This document shows positions 1-8,547 of a DNA stretch of 64,000 nt, in pieces. The translations under genes were made by a program, and so were the position numbers. The stretch is taken from assembly GCF_001517665.2 (NCBI RefSeq), contig NZ_LN999807.1:23788-87787 (forward strand), given 5' to 3'. Positions within the stretch are counted from its first letter, which is position 1. Each line of letters opens with the position of its first letter. Origin of the DNA: Peptoniphilus phoceensis. Its GTDB lineage: Bacteria > Bacillota > Clostridia > Tissierellales > Peptoniphilaceae. The notes beneath the pieces were generated by a model that saw only the letters and a program-made list of their open reading frames with translations, had not been told where the DNA came from and searched no databases.

Positions 1-2799
1 AGCTGGTGTATCTACTGTCCAGTTTCCTTGATCGTCTGCTTTTGTTTCTTTCACTGTTCCGTCTGGAAGTGTTACTTTTACTGTTGCACCTGGTGTTGCT
101 GTTCCTGATACTGTTGTATCTCCAGCTTTTGGTTCAGTTACTTTTGGTGTAGCGGTCTTTTCTGCTGGTGTTTCAGCTTCTGCTACTGTTACAGTTGCTT
201 TTACTTCATCTGTTGTTCCATCTGGATAAGTTACAACTACAGGGATTTCTACATCTTGTCCAGCTTTATCTTCTGCTGGCGTATATTTGATTTCGCCTGT
301 TTCAGGATTAATTTCTGCACCTGCTGGAGCATCTTTGCCTAGAGCAAATTTTGTTCCTTCTGGTTTTGTTGTATCTTTTCCATCTTTATCTTTAAAGTTT
401 GGTGCTGTTATTGTTGTTGGTTTTCCTACTTCAGCATCTGCACCTGTGTATTCTGGTTCAAATTGTGCAGATTGTCCATCTTTAATTGATAGTGGAACTT
501 TGTCGACATGTCCTTTTTTGATTAGGACTTCGTCGCCTTTTTCGTTTAATTTATAAATATCATAAGTTACTTCTACGTTTGGATCTTCTTCTGTAGCGTC
601 AACTTTTGCTGTTGGTGTTCCTGTGATTTTATCTCCTGTAATAGTTAAACCGTCGATTGCTTTTCCATCGATAAATTTAGCACTTACATTTTTAAATACA
701 TATCCATCAACTTCTGATGGTTTAACAGTTTCAGTATATTGACTATTTACATTACCATCTTTTAATGGTGAATCTGTTACTAAAGCAACATATTGAGAAA
801 TTCCTTCTGCTGGTTCTCCTGAGTCTTCATCAGGTACTGTTGTTTTCACAGTTACAGTATATTTACCTGGTGTTGTTGCTTTACCAGAAATAGTACCATT
901 ATTTAGATCAATTGTAAGTCCTTCTGGAAGACCTTCAGCTGAATAAGTTGCACCTTTCATTGATTCATCGTTAGCACCAGGATTTGGGATACTAACTTCA
1001 TCATGTGCAGAAACTACTAGTTTACTAATCTTTACAGTAAATGAATCTTGTGCCAACAATTGACCGTTGTTTCCTTTAGCATCAACTCTATATAGTTTAG
1101 CTGTGAAAGTTTTAGTTTCTGTTACATCACTTGTATCTAATGTTGCTTCTGGGAAATCTCCTGTTGATGAAGGTTTTGCTGCATTTTCAGTTTTAACTAC
1201 ATTTCCTTTTGCATCATACCATACAATTCTAAAGGAATCGGACGTATGACTATAAGGAAGACCCTTAGTTTCTGTCTTAGCTTCATCACCTGGTGTTGCA
1301 TAGTTATTGCCAGTATCATAGTTTGTAATATTAAACTTAATTTCTGCTGGTGCAAAAACGAAGTCCGCTCTTGTAGAGTTAGCTGCTAGTACTGTGGATA
1401 CACCAAAGGCTGCTTGAGCCCAACCACCGTGGATACCCCAAGCGTTGTTAGAGCCTGTGTACCAGTTGTTATTCCAAGGAGTCATAACTCTTAGCTTGTC
1501 TGTGCCTTCTGTCGAAATGAACAACCAATCTGAGTTAATGTGTTTTTCATTATGGTTGAGTGCACCTGTTAAGAATGATCCTTCTTCAGGACTATTTGCT
1601 ACAGTCCCAAGTCTGTTTACTTCTTCTTCTGTCCATTTGTGTGCATCTCCAGCGTAGTATTTACCTGCTACTCTGTTATATTCAGCAACATTTACGCCGT
1701 TTCTTTCAGGTCCCCAAGTACCATTGAATTGGATTTTGTAGTCGCCTTCTGCGTTTGTAACAGCGCTTACGGTTTCTGCTATCCATTTATCTGGGTCTTT
1801 TTCCACTTGTTCTTTTATCCAATCTTGTAATTGCTTTTCAAGATTAAAAGTCCATCCTGAACCACGAATTTTACTTGGAGATGATACTCCTAACATATTA
1901 GCTGTATCAGCACTAAAAATTTGTTTTAAGGCATAGTCAGACAAATAAGAAGCTCTTACTTTTACTTCTGGAGCTGGTGACGTATGAGTAGCTACAATAC
2001 CCCATTGGATACCGCCTGCAGATTCATAGTCCCAAGAAACCTTACCACGTACTGCACCTTGACCTGGATCTGTTTTAAATATTTGAGCAGGTGTCTCTTT
2101 ATCTTGTTTATGCATTAAGTCTTCTTTTGGAATTTCCATAAGAAGGACTTTCATATCAGTTAAAGTATTGTCCCCTAAACTATAATTTGCTCCAGCTACT
2201 CCTCTATCTGTAAATTCAACAGATTCTCCTGTGGAATATTGAAGTTGATAGCCTTCTGGGATTGTAGATTCATCTACCCAAAACTTATATGATTCATTTC
2301 CTGCTGATACTGTTGTATCTGCGTCAAATTTAACTAATTTTCCATCTTCACCAATATATGATTTTATCTTCATATGGAATTGACCAGTTGCATCAGATGT
2401 TGCAGCGTATACAGGTGATACTCTGTTGCCTTTCTTTTCATACCATTGGAAGTAAACTTTAACCCCTTCCTTTGGTATAAATTGACCCTTGCCTGCTTTA
2501 GCCAAGTTTTTGTTTACATCATCGCCTACTTGTACACCTACATAACCGTGCACTGCATTTTTTGCATCTGAAGCTGTGTCTGTGTCTTCTGGCGGTGCAG
2601 CGTCTCTTACAGCTACTGGTGCTTTATCTGGTGATAATGCTAATCTAGGTTCGCTGGCAGCTGCAGCAGTAGTTAAAGCGTTTTGTGCTTGTTCAGGATT
2701 TGCAAATACATTGTATGGAACCATACTAGCAAGCATAACCCCTGATAGGGCATAGGCTGCAACCCTATTGGTGTTGAACTTTTTCTTTTTATTGTCCAT
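1..2799 (-). CDS. Large secreted surface protein with Rib/YPDG and Ig-like modules (3' end outside window)
   Basis: An open frame of 933 codons runs from an ATG at 2799, preceded by AGGAG, to the window edge without a stop. Residues 1-33 form a signal peptide: Lys-rich start, hydrophobic stretch and a VFA cleavage site before NPEQ. The next several hundred residues form a globular region that describes stretches such as YFQWYEKKGN and GIHGGWAQAAFG. This is followed by Ig-like segments with LPEGLTID and NGTISGKAT, and by a Rib-type module with the YPDG motif near residue 858. The last visible residues match a Big-type Ig repeat (SGTATPGATVKVT). By family knowledge such proteins are cell-wall adhesins carrying more repeats and an LPXTG anchor at the C-terminus, which cannot be seen here. 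The ligand is unknown. Confidence 0.85.
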   Translation of the reverse strand, partial: MDNKKKKFNTNRVAAYALSGVMLASMVPYNVFANPEQAQNALTTAAAASEPRLALSPDKAPVAVRDAAPPEDTDTASDAKNAVHGYVGVQVGDDVNKNLAKAGKGQFIPKEGVKVYFQWYEKKGNRVSPVYAATSDATGQFHMKIKSYIGEDGKLVKFDADTTVSAGNESYKFWVDESTIPEGYQLQYSTGESVEFTDRGVAGANYSLGDNTLTDMKVLLMEIPKEDLMHKQDKETPAQIFKTDPGQGAVRGKVSWDYESAGGIQWGIVATHTSPAPEVKVRASYLSDYALKQIFSADTANMLGVSSPSKIRGSGWTFNLEKQLQDWIKEQVEKDPDKWIAETVSAVTNAEGDYKIQFNGTWGPERNGVNVAEYNRVAGKYYAGDAHKWTEEEVNRLGTVANSPEEGSFLTGALNHNEKHINSDWLFISTEGTDKLRVMTPWNNNWYTGSNNAWGIHGGWAQAAFGVSTVLAANSTRADFVFAPAEIKFNITNYDTGNNYATPGDEAKTETKGLPYSHTSDSFRIVWYDAKGNVVKTENAAKPSSTGDFPEATLDTSDVTETKTFTAKLYRVDAKGNNGQLLAQDSFTVKISKLVVSAHDEVSIPNPGANDESMKGATYSAEGLPEGLTIDLNNGTISGKATTPGKYTVTVKTTVPDEDSGEPAEGISQYVALVTDSPLKDGNVNSQYTETVKPSEVDGYVFKNVSAKFIDGKAIDGLTITGDKITGTPTAKVDATEEDPNVEVTYDIYKLNEKGDEVLIKKGHVDKVPLSIKDGQSAQFEPEYTGADAEVGKPTTITAPNFKDKDGKDTTKPEGTKFALGKDAPAGAEINPETGEIKYTPAEDKAGQDVEIPVVVTYPDGTTDEVKATVTVAEAETPAEKTATPKVTEPKAGDTTVSGTATPGATVKVTLPDGTVKETKADDQGNWTVDTPA

Positions 2800-2812
2800 T
2801 TATTTCTCCTTT

Positions 2813-3330
2813 TATTTTTAAATAAGTTACATCTTTCTTACATATTTATAAGTTTTTTTAATCAATGATGTCTAATTTTTTTTATTTTTATTAATTAGAT
2901 TTTTATATCATCTCCAATTTTTATCATAATTCATTAAGTTTATATTAAATATACTTTTACTGATGGAAAGGGTTCTTTATAGAACTGTTTTCCTTATGAT
3001 TTGTTGTTCATTATATCAAAAAACCTTTAATTTTTCCATGTTTCTTTAGTAAAAAGCATTTATTTTCAATGTGTTTCGATGAAAATTGTAAATAATTAAA
3101 TACAATTTTGTTTTAAGTTAATATTTTCCTCTTTATTGGCTATATTAAATGAATACTAGTTTTCTGCCTTTATTTACACTTTTTCATAGCAATAAAGGAA
3201 TTTATTTTTTAATATTTTTATATTTTTTATGATAGATATTTTCTATAATTTTACATTTGTATTACAATGCACGTCGTTTTTTCTTTTATTCTTTTTATCT
3301 TAATTTTTTCTAATTTTTTTGGAAGATTGT
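2813..3330. other. AT-rich intergenic region, no gene seen
   Basis: About half a kilobase of very AT-rich sequence between the surface protein gene and the rhodanese terminator. It contains a small inverted repeat, GTTCT-TTAT-AGAAC near 2974, and no open frame with a ribosome binding site. No RNA gene could be recognised. It probably carries the promoter and leader of the surface protein. Confidence 0.5.
2902..2910 (-). promoter_or_regulatory. Possible extended -10 promoter of the surface protein gene
   Basis: On the minus strand TGA-TATAAA forms an extended -10 about 100 bases upstream of the ATG. The -35 region is poor (TTATGA at a 17 base spacing). This leaves a long AT-rich leader. Weak assignment, sequence only. 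Confidence 0.3.
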
Positions 3331-3366
3331 AAAAAAATATCCCAAGCTTTTTAGAGCCTGGGATAT
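3331..3366 (-). terminator. Terminator after the rhodanese gene
   Basis: Stem ATATCCCA (3337-3344) pairs with TGGGATAT (3359-3366), followed on the minus strand by seven Ts. It lies 12 bases past the rhodanese stop and closes the large minus-strand cluster. Confidence 0.85.
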
Positions 3367-3378
3367 CTCATAAAATTT

Positions 3379-3669
3379 TTATTTTTCTAATTTTCCCTTG
3401 TAATCTAGGATTCCACCATCTAGGTTTGTGACGTCATATCCTCTTTCTTCAAGATATGCTGCCACGTTATAGGATCTCACTCCACTTCTGCAAAGGACAT
3501 AAATTTCTCTGTCCTTTGGGATTTCTTTTAGCCTATCTGGTATCTCGTCCATTGGAATGTGAATTGCTCCTTTAAGAGTACCAGTTTCTTCTAGTTCGTA
3601 ATCTTCTCTCACGTCAATTATTGTGGGTTCAACTATTCTATCTATTTCATTTACGTTTATTTCTCTCAT
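3379..3669 (-). CDS. Rhodanese-like sulfurtransferase domain protein
   Basis: A 96-residue single-domain rhodanese. It has IIDVREDYE near residue 18, the HIPMDEI segment, and an active-site loop CRSGVRS with Cys60, the residue that would carry the persulfide. Stand-alone rhodaneses of this size (GlpE/PspE type) move sulfane sulfur to thiol acceptors or to other sulfur-relay proteins. No signal peptide is present, so it is cytoplasmic. A ribosome binding site (AGAGGT) precedes the ATG. A terminator (3700-3718) separates it from ridA upstream, so it depends on readthrough or its own weak promoter. The physiological acceptor is unknown. Confidence 0.9.
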   Translation of the reverse strand: MREINVNEIDRIVEPTIIDVREDYELEETGTLKGAIHIPMDEIPDRLKEIPKDREIYVLCRSGVRSYNVAAYLEERGYDVTNLDGGILDYKGKLEK

Positions 3670-3699
3670 GTCTACCTCTTTTGATAAATCTTTTTATTA

Positions 3700-3718
3700 A
3701 AAAAGACCCATAAGGGTC
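3700..3718 (-). terminator. Terminator after ridA
   Basis: Hairpin GACCC-TTAT-GGGTC (3705-3718) followed on the minus strand by six Ts, located just downstream of the ridA stop and upstream of the rhodanese gene. Confidence 0.7.
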
Positions 3719-3727
3719 CTTTTAAAT

Positions 3728-4105
3728 TTATTTTACTGCGATTGCTTCGATTTCTAGTAGTCCAGCTTTTGGTAGTTTTGCAACTTCTACGCAAGATCTT
3801 GCTGGTTTGTGGTCTGTGAAATATTCTGCATAAACTTCGTTTACTGCTACAAAGTCATTTATATCGTCAAGGAATATGTTAACTTTTACAACTTTATCCA
3901 TGCTTGAGCCAGCTTCTTCTAGGATTGCCTTAATGTTGTCAAGGCTTCTTGCTGTTGCTTTTTTTATATCATCAGAGATTAGTTCTCCAGTTTCTGGAAC
4001 TAGTGGAAGTTGTCCTGATGTGAATATAAATCCGTTAACTTCTGTTGCTTGTGAATATGGACCAACTGCTGCTGGTGCTTTTTCTGTGTGTAATGTTTTT
4101 ACCAT
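3728..4105 (-). CDS. ridA: RidA family enamine/imine deaminase
   Basis: At 125 residues it has the usual length of the YjgF/YER057c/UK114 family. Visible family features are GPYSQA (15-20), FTSGQLP (28-34), Arg103 in the KPARSCVEV segment and Glu120 in LEIEAIA, which match the catalytic Arg and Glu of E. coli RidA. RidA hydrolyses reactive 2-aminoacrylate and related enamines released by PLP enzymes, which protects those enzymes. The protein is a cytoplasmic trimer in known members. It starts two bases after the rsfS stop and so is the last gene of the rplU operon readthrough unit before the terminator. Confidence 0.95.
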   Translation of the reverse strand: MVKTLHTEKAPAAVGPYSQATEVNGFIFTSGQLPLVPETGELISDDIKKATARSLDNIKAILEEAGSSMDKVVKVNIFLDDINDFVAVNEVYAEYFTDHKPARSCVEVAKLPKAGLLEIEAIAVK

Positions 4106-4107
4106 AA

Positions 4108-4449
4108 TTATTCCTCCTCAGTGTTTTTGTTTTCTTCCCACAATCTTTCTAGATTGTAGTATTCTCTTTCGTCTTTGTGAAATACGTGGACTATTATGTC
4201 GCCAAAGTCCAAGATTATCCACCTGCTTGAGTTTTTGCCTTCTAGGTTTTGTGGTCCTTCGCCTTTTTCAGATAATTTTTCGTCGATTTCTCTTGCTAAG
4301 GCGTCAACTTGTGTTGATGAATTACCACTAACTACTACAAAGTAGTCTGCTATTGATGTCATTCCTTGAATATCAAGAACCTTGATGTCAATTCCTTTTT
4401 TTGCTTCACATGATTCGATTATAATGTCTAGTTTTTCTTGAGTTGTCAT
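4108..4449 (-). CDS. rsfS: Ribosome silencing factor RsfS (YbeB/Iojap)
   Basis: 113 residues with the conserved Iojap core: SIADYFVVVSG near residue 31 and a C-terminal block WIILDFGDIIVHVF followed by REYYNLERLW. RsfS binds L14 on the large subunit and blocks subunit joining when nutrients are short. It follows the LCP gene by 23 bases, whereas in many Firmicutes it follows yqeK directly; here an LCP gene sits between them. Its ribosome binding site is AGGAGG, close to the ATG. Confidence 0.95.
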   Translation of the reverse strand: MTTQEKLDIIIESCEAKKGIDIKVLDIQGMTSIADYFVVVSGNSSTQVDALAREIDEKLSEKGEGPQNLEGKNSSRWIILDFGDIIVHVFHKDEREYYNLERLWEENKNTEEE

Positions 4450-4472
4450 TTTACCTCCTATTTTAGTTTTTC

Positions 4473-5351
4473 TTATTTAAAATTGTATTCCAATAGCATT
4501 ACTTTTATTTTATTTTCGTTTGGAATGAAATATGATACTCCACCAATGTATTTTGGTGTACCTGGTAGGGTATTTGTGTTTATGTCCTCGCTTGTTATGT
4601 TACGCATTTTTGCTGCGATTTTCACGAGTTTTTTTACTGGTATGTTGTTCTCGCTATAATTTATATATGAACCAAGTAGAAGTGGTGCTTTTACTAGAGT
4701 TTTAGGATCTTTCATCTTGGAAAGTATTGCTGACATAAATTGTTGTTGTGCCTTAACTCTGCCAAGGTCGGCATCCTTGTAACCCTTTCTGAATCTCAAA
4801 AATCCAATTGCATCATAACCTTTTAATGTTTGTCTACCTTGTTTGATGTCAATTGTAAGTGGTGGATCAGCAGTAGGATCTTCGTATTTCATATCAATTG
4901 GCACATCCACTTCAACTCCACCAATTTTATCTACCACATCTTCTACAAATCTATAGTCTACTGTTACATAATATTTTATGTCTGTGCCTAAGAGATTGTT
5001 CACTGTGTCAAGGGTAAGTTCGCTGCCTCCATATTTAAAGGAATGGTTGATTTTTGTTTTTTTATATCCCTTTATATTTGTGTAAGTATCTCTTGGGATA
5101 GATATTATATTTACTTTTCCTGTTTTGCCATCTACGTTTACCACCATTATAGTATCAGATCTTGCGTTGTTGGCATTTTTTGCATCAAGAGAGTCAACTC
5201 CAAGCATTAAAAATTGTAGGTCTTCGCCTTCTTGATAGCTTTTGTTCTCATCTTCATCTCCCAAGAAATAAAAGTAACCTGCAAAAGCTGCAAGAGCCAA
5301 GATAATTATGACGAGAATTGTTGTGAAAAAAGATTTAAAAAAAGTTTTCAA
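4473..5351 (-). CDS. LytR-CpsA-Psr (LCP) family cell-wall glycopolymer transferase, TTG start
   Basis: 292 residues. An N-terminal membrane anchor (about residues 9-28) leads to an extracellular LCP domain with the family blocks RSDTIMVV, SIPRDTYTNI, KINHSFKYGG and FLRFRKGYKDADLGR; the arginines of these blocks bind the polyprenyl pyrophosphate. LCP enzymes attach teichoic acids or capsule polymers to peptidoglycan. The only sensible start is TTG at 5351, which shares bases with the yqeK stop (TTGA) and has AAGGAG eight bases upstream, inside yqeK. The overlap suggests translational coupling. It ends without a C-terminal extension. The substrate polymer is unknown. Confidence 0.92.
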   Translation of the reverse strand: MKTFFKSFFTTILVIIILALAAFAGYFYFLGDEDENKSYQEGEDLQFLMLGVDSLDAKNANNARSDTIMVVNVDGKTGKVNIISIPRDTYTNIKGYKKTKINHSFKYGGSELTLDTVNNLLGTDIKYYVTVDYRFVEDVVDKIGGVEVDVPIDMKYEDPTADPPLTIDIKQGRQTLKGYDAIGFLRFRKGYKDADLGRVKAQQQFMSAILSKMKDPKTLVKAPLLLGSYINYSENNIPVKKLVKIAAKMRNITSEDINTNTLPGTPKYIGGVSYFIPNENKIKVMLLEYNFK

Positions 5352-5920
5352 GAGTTCAACTCCTTATAAAAATTTCTAGCAGTAACAGTGCTTGGCACTA
5401 TATAGGTATCGTGTGTTACTAAAAATTTTAAAGTATTATTTAAGGCAAAATACATTGCCTCATCTAGGTCTTTTTTTGCAAGTTCTCTTGCTTCTTCTAC
5501 TCCATCAAAGTTTCTCATAGGTTCAATATAATCTGCCAAGAATATTATTTTTTCAAGATCAGACATATTTACTCTTCCTGTTGTGTGATATGTTATGGCA
5601 TTTAAAATGTCTTCATCATCTATACCATAAAATTTCTTTGCAAAAACTGCACCAAGATAAGAATGGATAATTTGTGGAGCTCTCTGCATCTCTTTTGTTA
5701 TGAGAAGATTATTCTCTTTTGCAGCTTTTAACAAATTCTTTTTATCTCTTATTTTTGCACAATCATGTAAAAATCCTGCGATTTCTGCTTTTTCTTGATC
5801 AACCCCGTGGATTTTTGCAAGTTCAATAGCAACTTTCTTTACTCTTTGTGTGTGAAGAAATCTTTTTTCTCCAATTCTATCTTTAATTTCTTTTTCAAAT
5901 TTTTTTAAATCAGAGCTCAT
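5348..5920 (-). CDS. yqeK: YqeK family HD-domain Ap4A hydrolase
   Basis: 190 residues with the HD signature HTQRV near residue 23, FLHDCAK near residue 50 and YHTTGR near residue 112. YqeK proteins are symmetrical diadenosine tetraphosphatases of the HD superfamily that use iron and produce two ADP. The neighbour on the 5' side is nadD, with an 11-base overlap, the standard Firmicute pairing. The stop overlaps the TTG start of the LCP gene. No sign of damage. Confidence 0.92.
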   Translation of the reverse strand: MSSDLKKFEKEIKDRIGEKRFLHTQRVKKVAIELAKIHGVDQEKAEIAGFLHDCAKIRDKKNLLKAAKENNLLITKEMQRAPQIIHSYLGAVFAKKFYGIDDEDILNAITYHTTGRVNMSDLEKIIFLADYIEPMRNFDGVEEARELAKKDLDEAMYFALNNTLKFLVTHDTYIVPSTVTARNFYKELNS

Positions 5921-6518
5921 TTTTGTAAAACTCGCTTTCTTCTATATAGTTAAGAACTTTTTTTGGAATTAGGTATCTAAGGGACTTTCCTTTTTTTATT
6001 CTATCTCTCAAATCAGTTGATGAAATTTCATAGAGAGGAGTTTCTACTAAAATAATTTTTGTCCCAAAATTTTCTTTTAAATATTTTATTTCTCTATTTA
6101 TTTTTTCGTCATCGAGATAGCCTGGTCTTTTGGCAACTACAAATTCTATTTCACTAGATAGGTCTTTTATTTTTTTCCAAGTTTTAAGTTGGAAAAGTGA
6201 ATCCATGCCTATGATGAAATATAATTTTTCTTCTCTGTAGATTTCTTTTAGTTCTCTAATTGTGTCCACTGTGTAGGATAATTTTACTCTTGTAGTTTCT
6301 ATATCAGATATGTCAAAATCAGGGTTCGGTAAAATGGCAGTTTTTACCATCTCATATCTGTCTTTGGCAGAAACTTCGATTTCCTTGTGGGGAGGGTTTC
6401 CCGTTGGTATAAAAATTACCTTGTCTAGGCCCATTTCTTCTTTTATATATTCACAAATCATGAGATGTCCATAGTGGATTGGATTAAAGGATCCTCCAAA
6501 AATTCCGTACTTTTTCAT
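5910..6518 (-). CDS. nadD: Nicotinate-nucleotide adenylyltransferase
   Basis: 202 residues. The nucleotidyltransferase motif GGSFNPIHYGH is at residues 8-18 and the ISSTDLR motif near residue 168. The enzyme adenylates nicotinate mononucleotide with ATP to give deamido-NAD, the step before nadE, which is also in this window at 49411. It overlaps yhbY by one base and yqeK by eleven, so the three are expected to be cotranslated. Confidence 0.96.
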   Translation of the reverse strand: MKKYGIFGGSFNPIHYGHLMICEYIKEEMGLDKVIFIPTGNPPHKEIEVSAKDRYEMVKTAILPNPDFDISDIETTRVKLSYTVDTIRELKEIYREEKLYFIIGMDSLFQLKTWKKIKDLSSEIEFVVAKRPGYLDDEKINREIKYLKENFGTKIILVETPLYEISSTDLRDRIKKGKSLRYLIPKKVLNYIEESEFYKNEL

Positions 6519-6805
6519 TATAATTCTATTTTTTTATTTTCTTTAGATTCTCTATAAATTGTAAGTTTCTTGCCAATTTTTTGGACAAATTCTGCTCCTG
6601 TTTTTTCTAGTATTTCGTCAACAATTTCGTCAACTTCTACTGGTGCATTTTGCAAAACTTTTATTTTTACAATTTCGTGATCTTCTAAAAGTTTATCTAT
6701 TTGACTTAAAAAGCCTTCGTTTATCCCATCTTTTCCCAATTGTATAAGTGGGTCCATATTGTGGGCAAGGCTCTTTAGGTATGATCTTTCTTTACCTGTT
6801 AACAT
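6518..6805 (-). CDS. yhbY: CRM-domain RNA-binding protein YhbY
   Basis: 95 residues forming one CRM (YhbY) domain: the opening LTGKERSYLKSLAH, the segment IQLGKDGI and the later QKIGKKLTIYR. Family members bind pre-50S particles and are thought to help large-subunit assembly. It lies between obg and nadD, the usual place in Firmicutes, 14 bases after the obg stop. Confidence 0.93.
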   Translation of the reverse strand: MLTGKERSYLKSLAHNMDPLIQLGKDGINEGFLSQIDKLLEDHEIVKIKVLQNAPVEVDEIVDEILEKTGAEFVQKIGKKLTIYRESKENKKIEL

Positions 6806-6819
6806 TCTATCACCTTTAT

Positions 6820-8088
6820 TTATTCAAAAAATTCAAATTCGTATCCACCAATAAATACTGAGCAGCCATCATCTGCCCCAAGTTCTTCAAGTTTTTCTAC
6901 AACTTTATTTTTTCTAAGGTTTTCTTGGAAATATTTAAGTGAATCGTAATCGTCAAAGTTAGTTGAGCGAAGGAGTTTGTCAATATAAGGTCCTTCAACA
7001 AAGTATTCTTCTTGTTCCTTAAATACTCTTATACCTTCTTCTCTCTTAACTTCTTCTACGTGTTCTTCATCATAAGTTTCGTAATCTGTATAATCTACTT
7101 CTTGTAAACTATTATAAGTTAGCTTCATTAGCTTATCAACATTTTCTGTTGTGGCACATGATCCTGCTATTATTTCGTATTTATCGCCAAGTTCTTCTCT
7201 TAATTTTTTAAGATTTTCTTCTGCACCTGGCATATCAGTTTTATTTGCAAAGATTATTTGCTTTTTTTGTCCCAGTTTTTCATTGTATCTCACAAGTTCT
7301 TCGTTAATCTTGTAAAAGTCTTCTACTGGATCTCTCGATTCTGAACCTGAAACATCTAGTACGTGGATTAAAATTCCAGTTCTTTCAACGTGCTTTAAGA
7401 ATTCGTCACCAAGACCAATCCCCTCTGAAGCTCCTTCAATTAGTCCAGGTATATCTGCAATTACAAAGGATTCTCCTTCATCAATTTTTACAACCCCAAG
7501 ATTTGGAGAAAGTGTTGTGAAGTGATAATTTGCAATCTTTGGTCTCGCAGATGTAACTATGGAAAGAAGTGTTGACTTACCTACGTTTGGAAAACCAACT
7601 AGTCCAACATCGGCAAGAAGTTTTAGTTCTAAGATAATTTCTCTCTCTTCTCCCTTGTTACCTGCTTGGGCAAAAGCTGGAGCTTGTCTTGTTGATGTTT
7701 TAAATCTTGCATTGCCCATGCCGCCACGTCCACCCTTGCAGACAGTGACAGACATATTGTTTTCTTTTAAGTCGTATATAACTCCATTAGTATTGGCATC
7801 CCTAATTAGGGTTCCCACAGGTACTTTTAGGATGATATCTTCTCCATTTTTCCCAAATTTTAATTTATTCATGCCGTTTTGTCCATTTTCGGCCTTGTAT
7901 TCTCTTTTATATCTAAAGTCCATCAAAGTGTGAAGTCCAGAGTCTGTCATTACAATTACATTGCCACCTCTGCCTCCGTCGCCACCAGCTGGTCCTCCTG
8001 CTGGTTCAAATTTTTCTCTTCTCCAAGCGACAGCGCCATCTCCACCTTTTCCGGCCTTCAATTTTATTTTAGCTATATCTATAAACAT
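6820..8088 (-). CDS. obg: Obg GTPase
   Basis: 422 residues with the three Obg parts. The glycine-rich Obg fold is at residues 1-158 (GGDGAVAWRREKFEPAGGP and more). The G domain begins near 159 with GFPNVGKST, DIPGLIEGA and NKTD. A C-terminal OCT domain lies at about 345-422. Obg is an essential GTPase for late 50S assembly and also links to the stringent response. The gene follows rpmA but is separated from it by a terminator (8204-8239) and has its own extended -10 promoter, so it can be expressed apart from the ribosomal protein genes. Confidence 0.97.
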   Translation of the reverse strand: MFIDIAKIKLKAGKGGDGAVAWRREKFEPAGGPAGGDGGRGGNVIVMTDSGLHTLMDFRYKREYKAENGQNGMNKLKFGKNGEDIILKVPVGTLIRDANTNGVIYDLKENNMSVTVCKGGRGGMGNARFKTSTRQAPAFAQAGNKGEEREIILELKLLADVGLVGFPNVGKSTLLSIVTSARPKIANYHFTTLSPNLGVVKIDEGESFVIADIPGLIEGASEGIGLGDEFLKHVERTGILIHVLDVSGSESRDPVEDFYKINEELVRYNEKLGQKKQIIFANKTDMPGAEENLKKLREELGDKYEIIAGSCATTENVDKLMKLTYNSLQEVDYTDYETYDEEHVEEVKREEGIRVFKEQEEYFVEGPYIDKLLRSTNFDDYDSLKYFQENLRKNKVVEKLEELGADDGCSVFIGGYEFEFFE

Positions 8089-8109
8089 TTTTACCTCGCA
8101 TTTTCTAAA

Positions 8110-8118
8110 ATTATATCA
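8110..8118 (-). promoter_or_regulatory. Extended -10 promoter of obg
   Basis: Minus strand TGA-TATAAT lies 22-30 bases upstream of the obg ATG. No convincing -35 is visible, which fits an extended -10 promoter. Confidence 0.5.
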
Positions 8119-8203
8119 TAGAAAGAACATAGAATTGTAGTGAAAACTTGAACCTTATGTCAAATATGTAAAATCTTTGTGAAAATTAGATTTTACAAAA
8201 TAA

Positions 8204-8239
8204 AAACAAAAAAATAAAAAGCAAGGTCTCCCTTGCTTT
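8204..8239 (-). terminator. Terminator after rpmA
   Basis: Stem AAAGCAAGG / CCTTGCTTT (8218-8239) followed on the minus strand by a T-rich tail. It lies six bases past the rpmA stop. Confidence 0.85.
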
Positions 8240-8244
8240 ATCTT

Positions 8245-8547
8245 TTATGCTAATTCAACTTTTTCTTCTTCTTGGTAAACATTAGCGAATTTCTTTCCGC
8301 CTTTGCCCTTAGTTGTGAATCTTAAAATTCCATCAGCTGTTGCAAATAAAGTGTCATCTGACCCTTTCCTTACATTTTCACCTGGATGGATTTTTGTTCC
8401 TCTTTGTCTAACGATGATGTTACCAGCTAGAACAAATTGTCCGTCTCCTCTTTTAACTCCAAGTCTTTTTGAGTTTGAGTCACGACCGTTCTTAGAAGAA
8501 CCTGCTCCCTTTTTTGAAGAAAAAAGCAATAAATCAAATTTAATCAT
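8245..8547 (-). CDS. rpmA: 50S ribosomal protein L27 with cleavable N-terminus
   Basis: 100 residues. The body matches L27 ([19 protein letters not shown]-like segment, GTKIHPG). Residues 1-9 (MIKFDLLLF) precede SSKKG, where staphylococcal L27 has MLKLNLQFF followed by ASKKG. This is the N-terminal propeptide that the protease Prp removes in Firmicutes; here the junction is Phe9-Ser10 and the Gln-Phe-Phe-Ala consensus is altered. The gene overlaps prp by eight bases. L27 reaches the peptidyl transferase centre with its mature N-terminus. Confidence 0.97.
   Translation of the reverse strand: MIKFDLLLFSSKKGAGSSKNGRDSNSKRLGVKRGDGQFVLAGNIIVRQRGTKIHPGENVRKGSDDTLFATADGILRFTTKGKGGKKFANVYQEEEKVELA

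Noticed and set aside
287-1830. Four plus-strand open frames opposite the surface protein gene
   Set aside because: They are antisense shadows of a continuous minus-strand frame that has a signal peptide and ribosome binding site; none has its own.
2960-3050. Plus-strand frame of 28 codons starting ATGGAAAGGG near 2963
   Set aside because: No ribosome binding site and no supporting context in AT-rich sequence.
2800-3378. Possible small RNA or CRISPR-like repeats in the intergenic region
   Set aside because: Only random AT-rich inverted repeats were found and no spaced direct repeats; no CRISPR array, tRNA, rRNA or insertion sequence was seen anywhere in the window.
7559-7933. 124-residue plus-strand frame opposite obg
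   Set aside because: It mirrors the conserved G domain of obg; composition is the usual antisense Ser/Leu/Phe bias.
5910-8088. Separate promoters inside the obg-yhbY-nadD-yqeK set
   Set aside because: Genes overlap or lie within 14 bases and no promoter-like pair with proper spacing was found between them.
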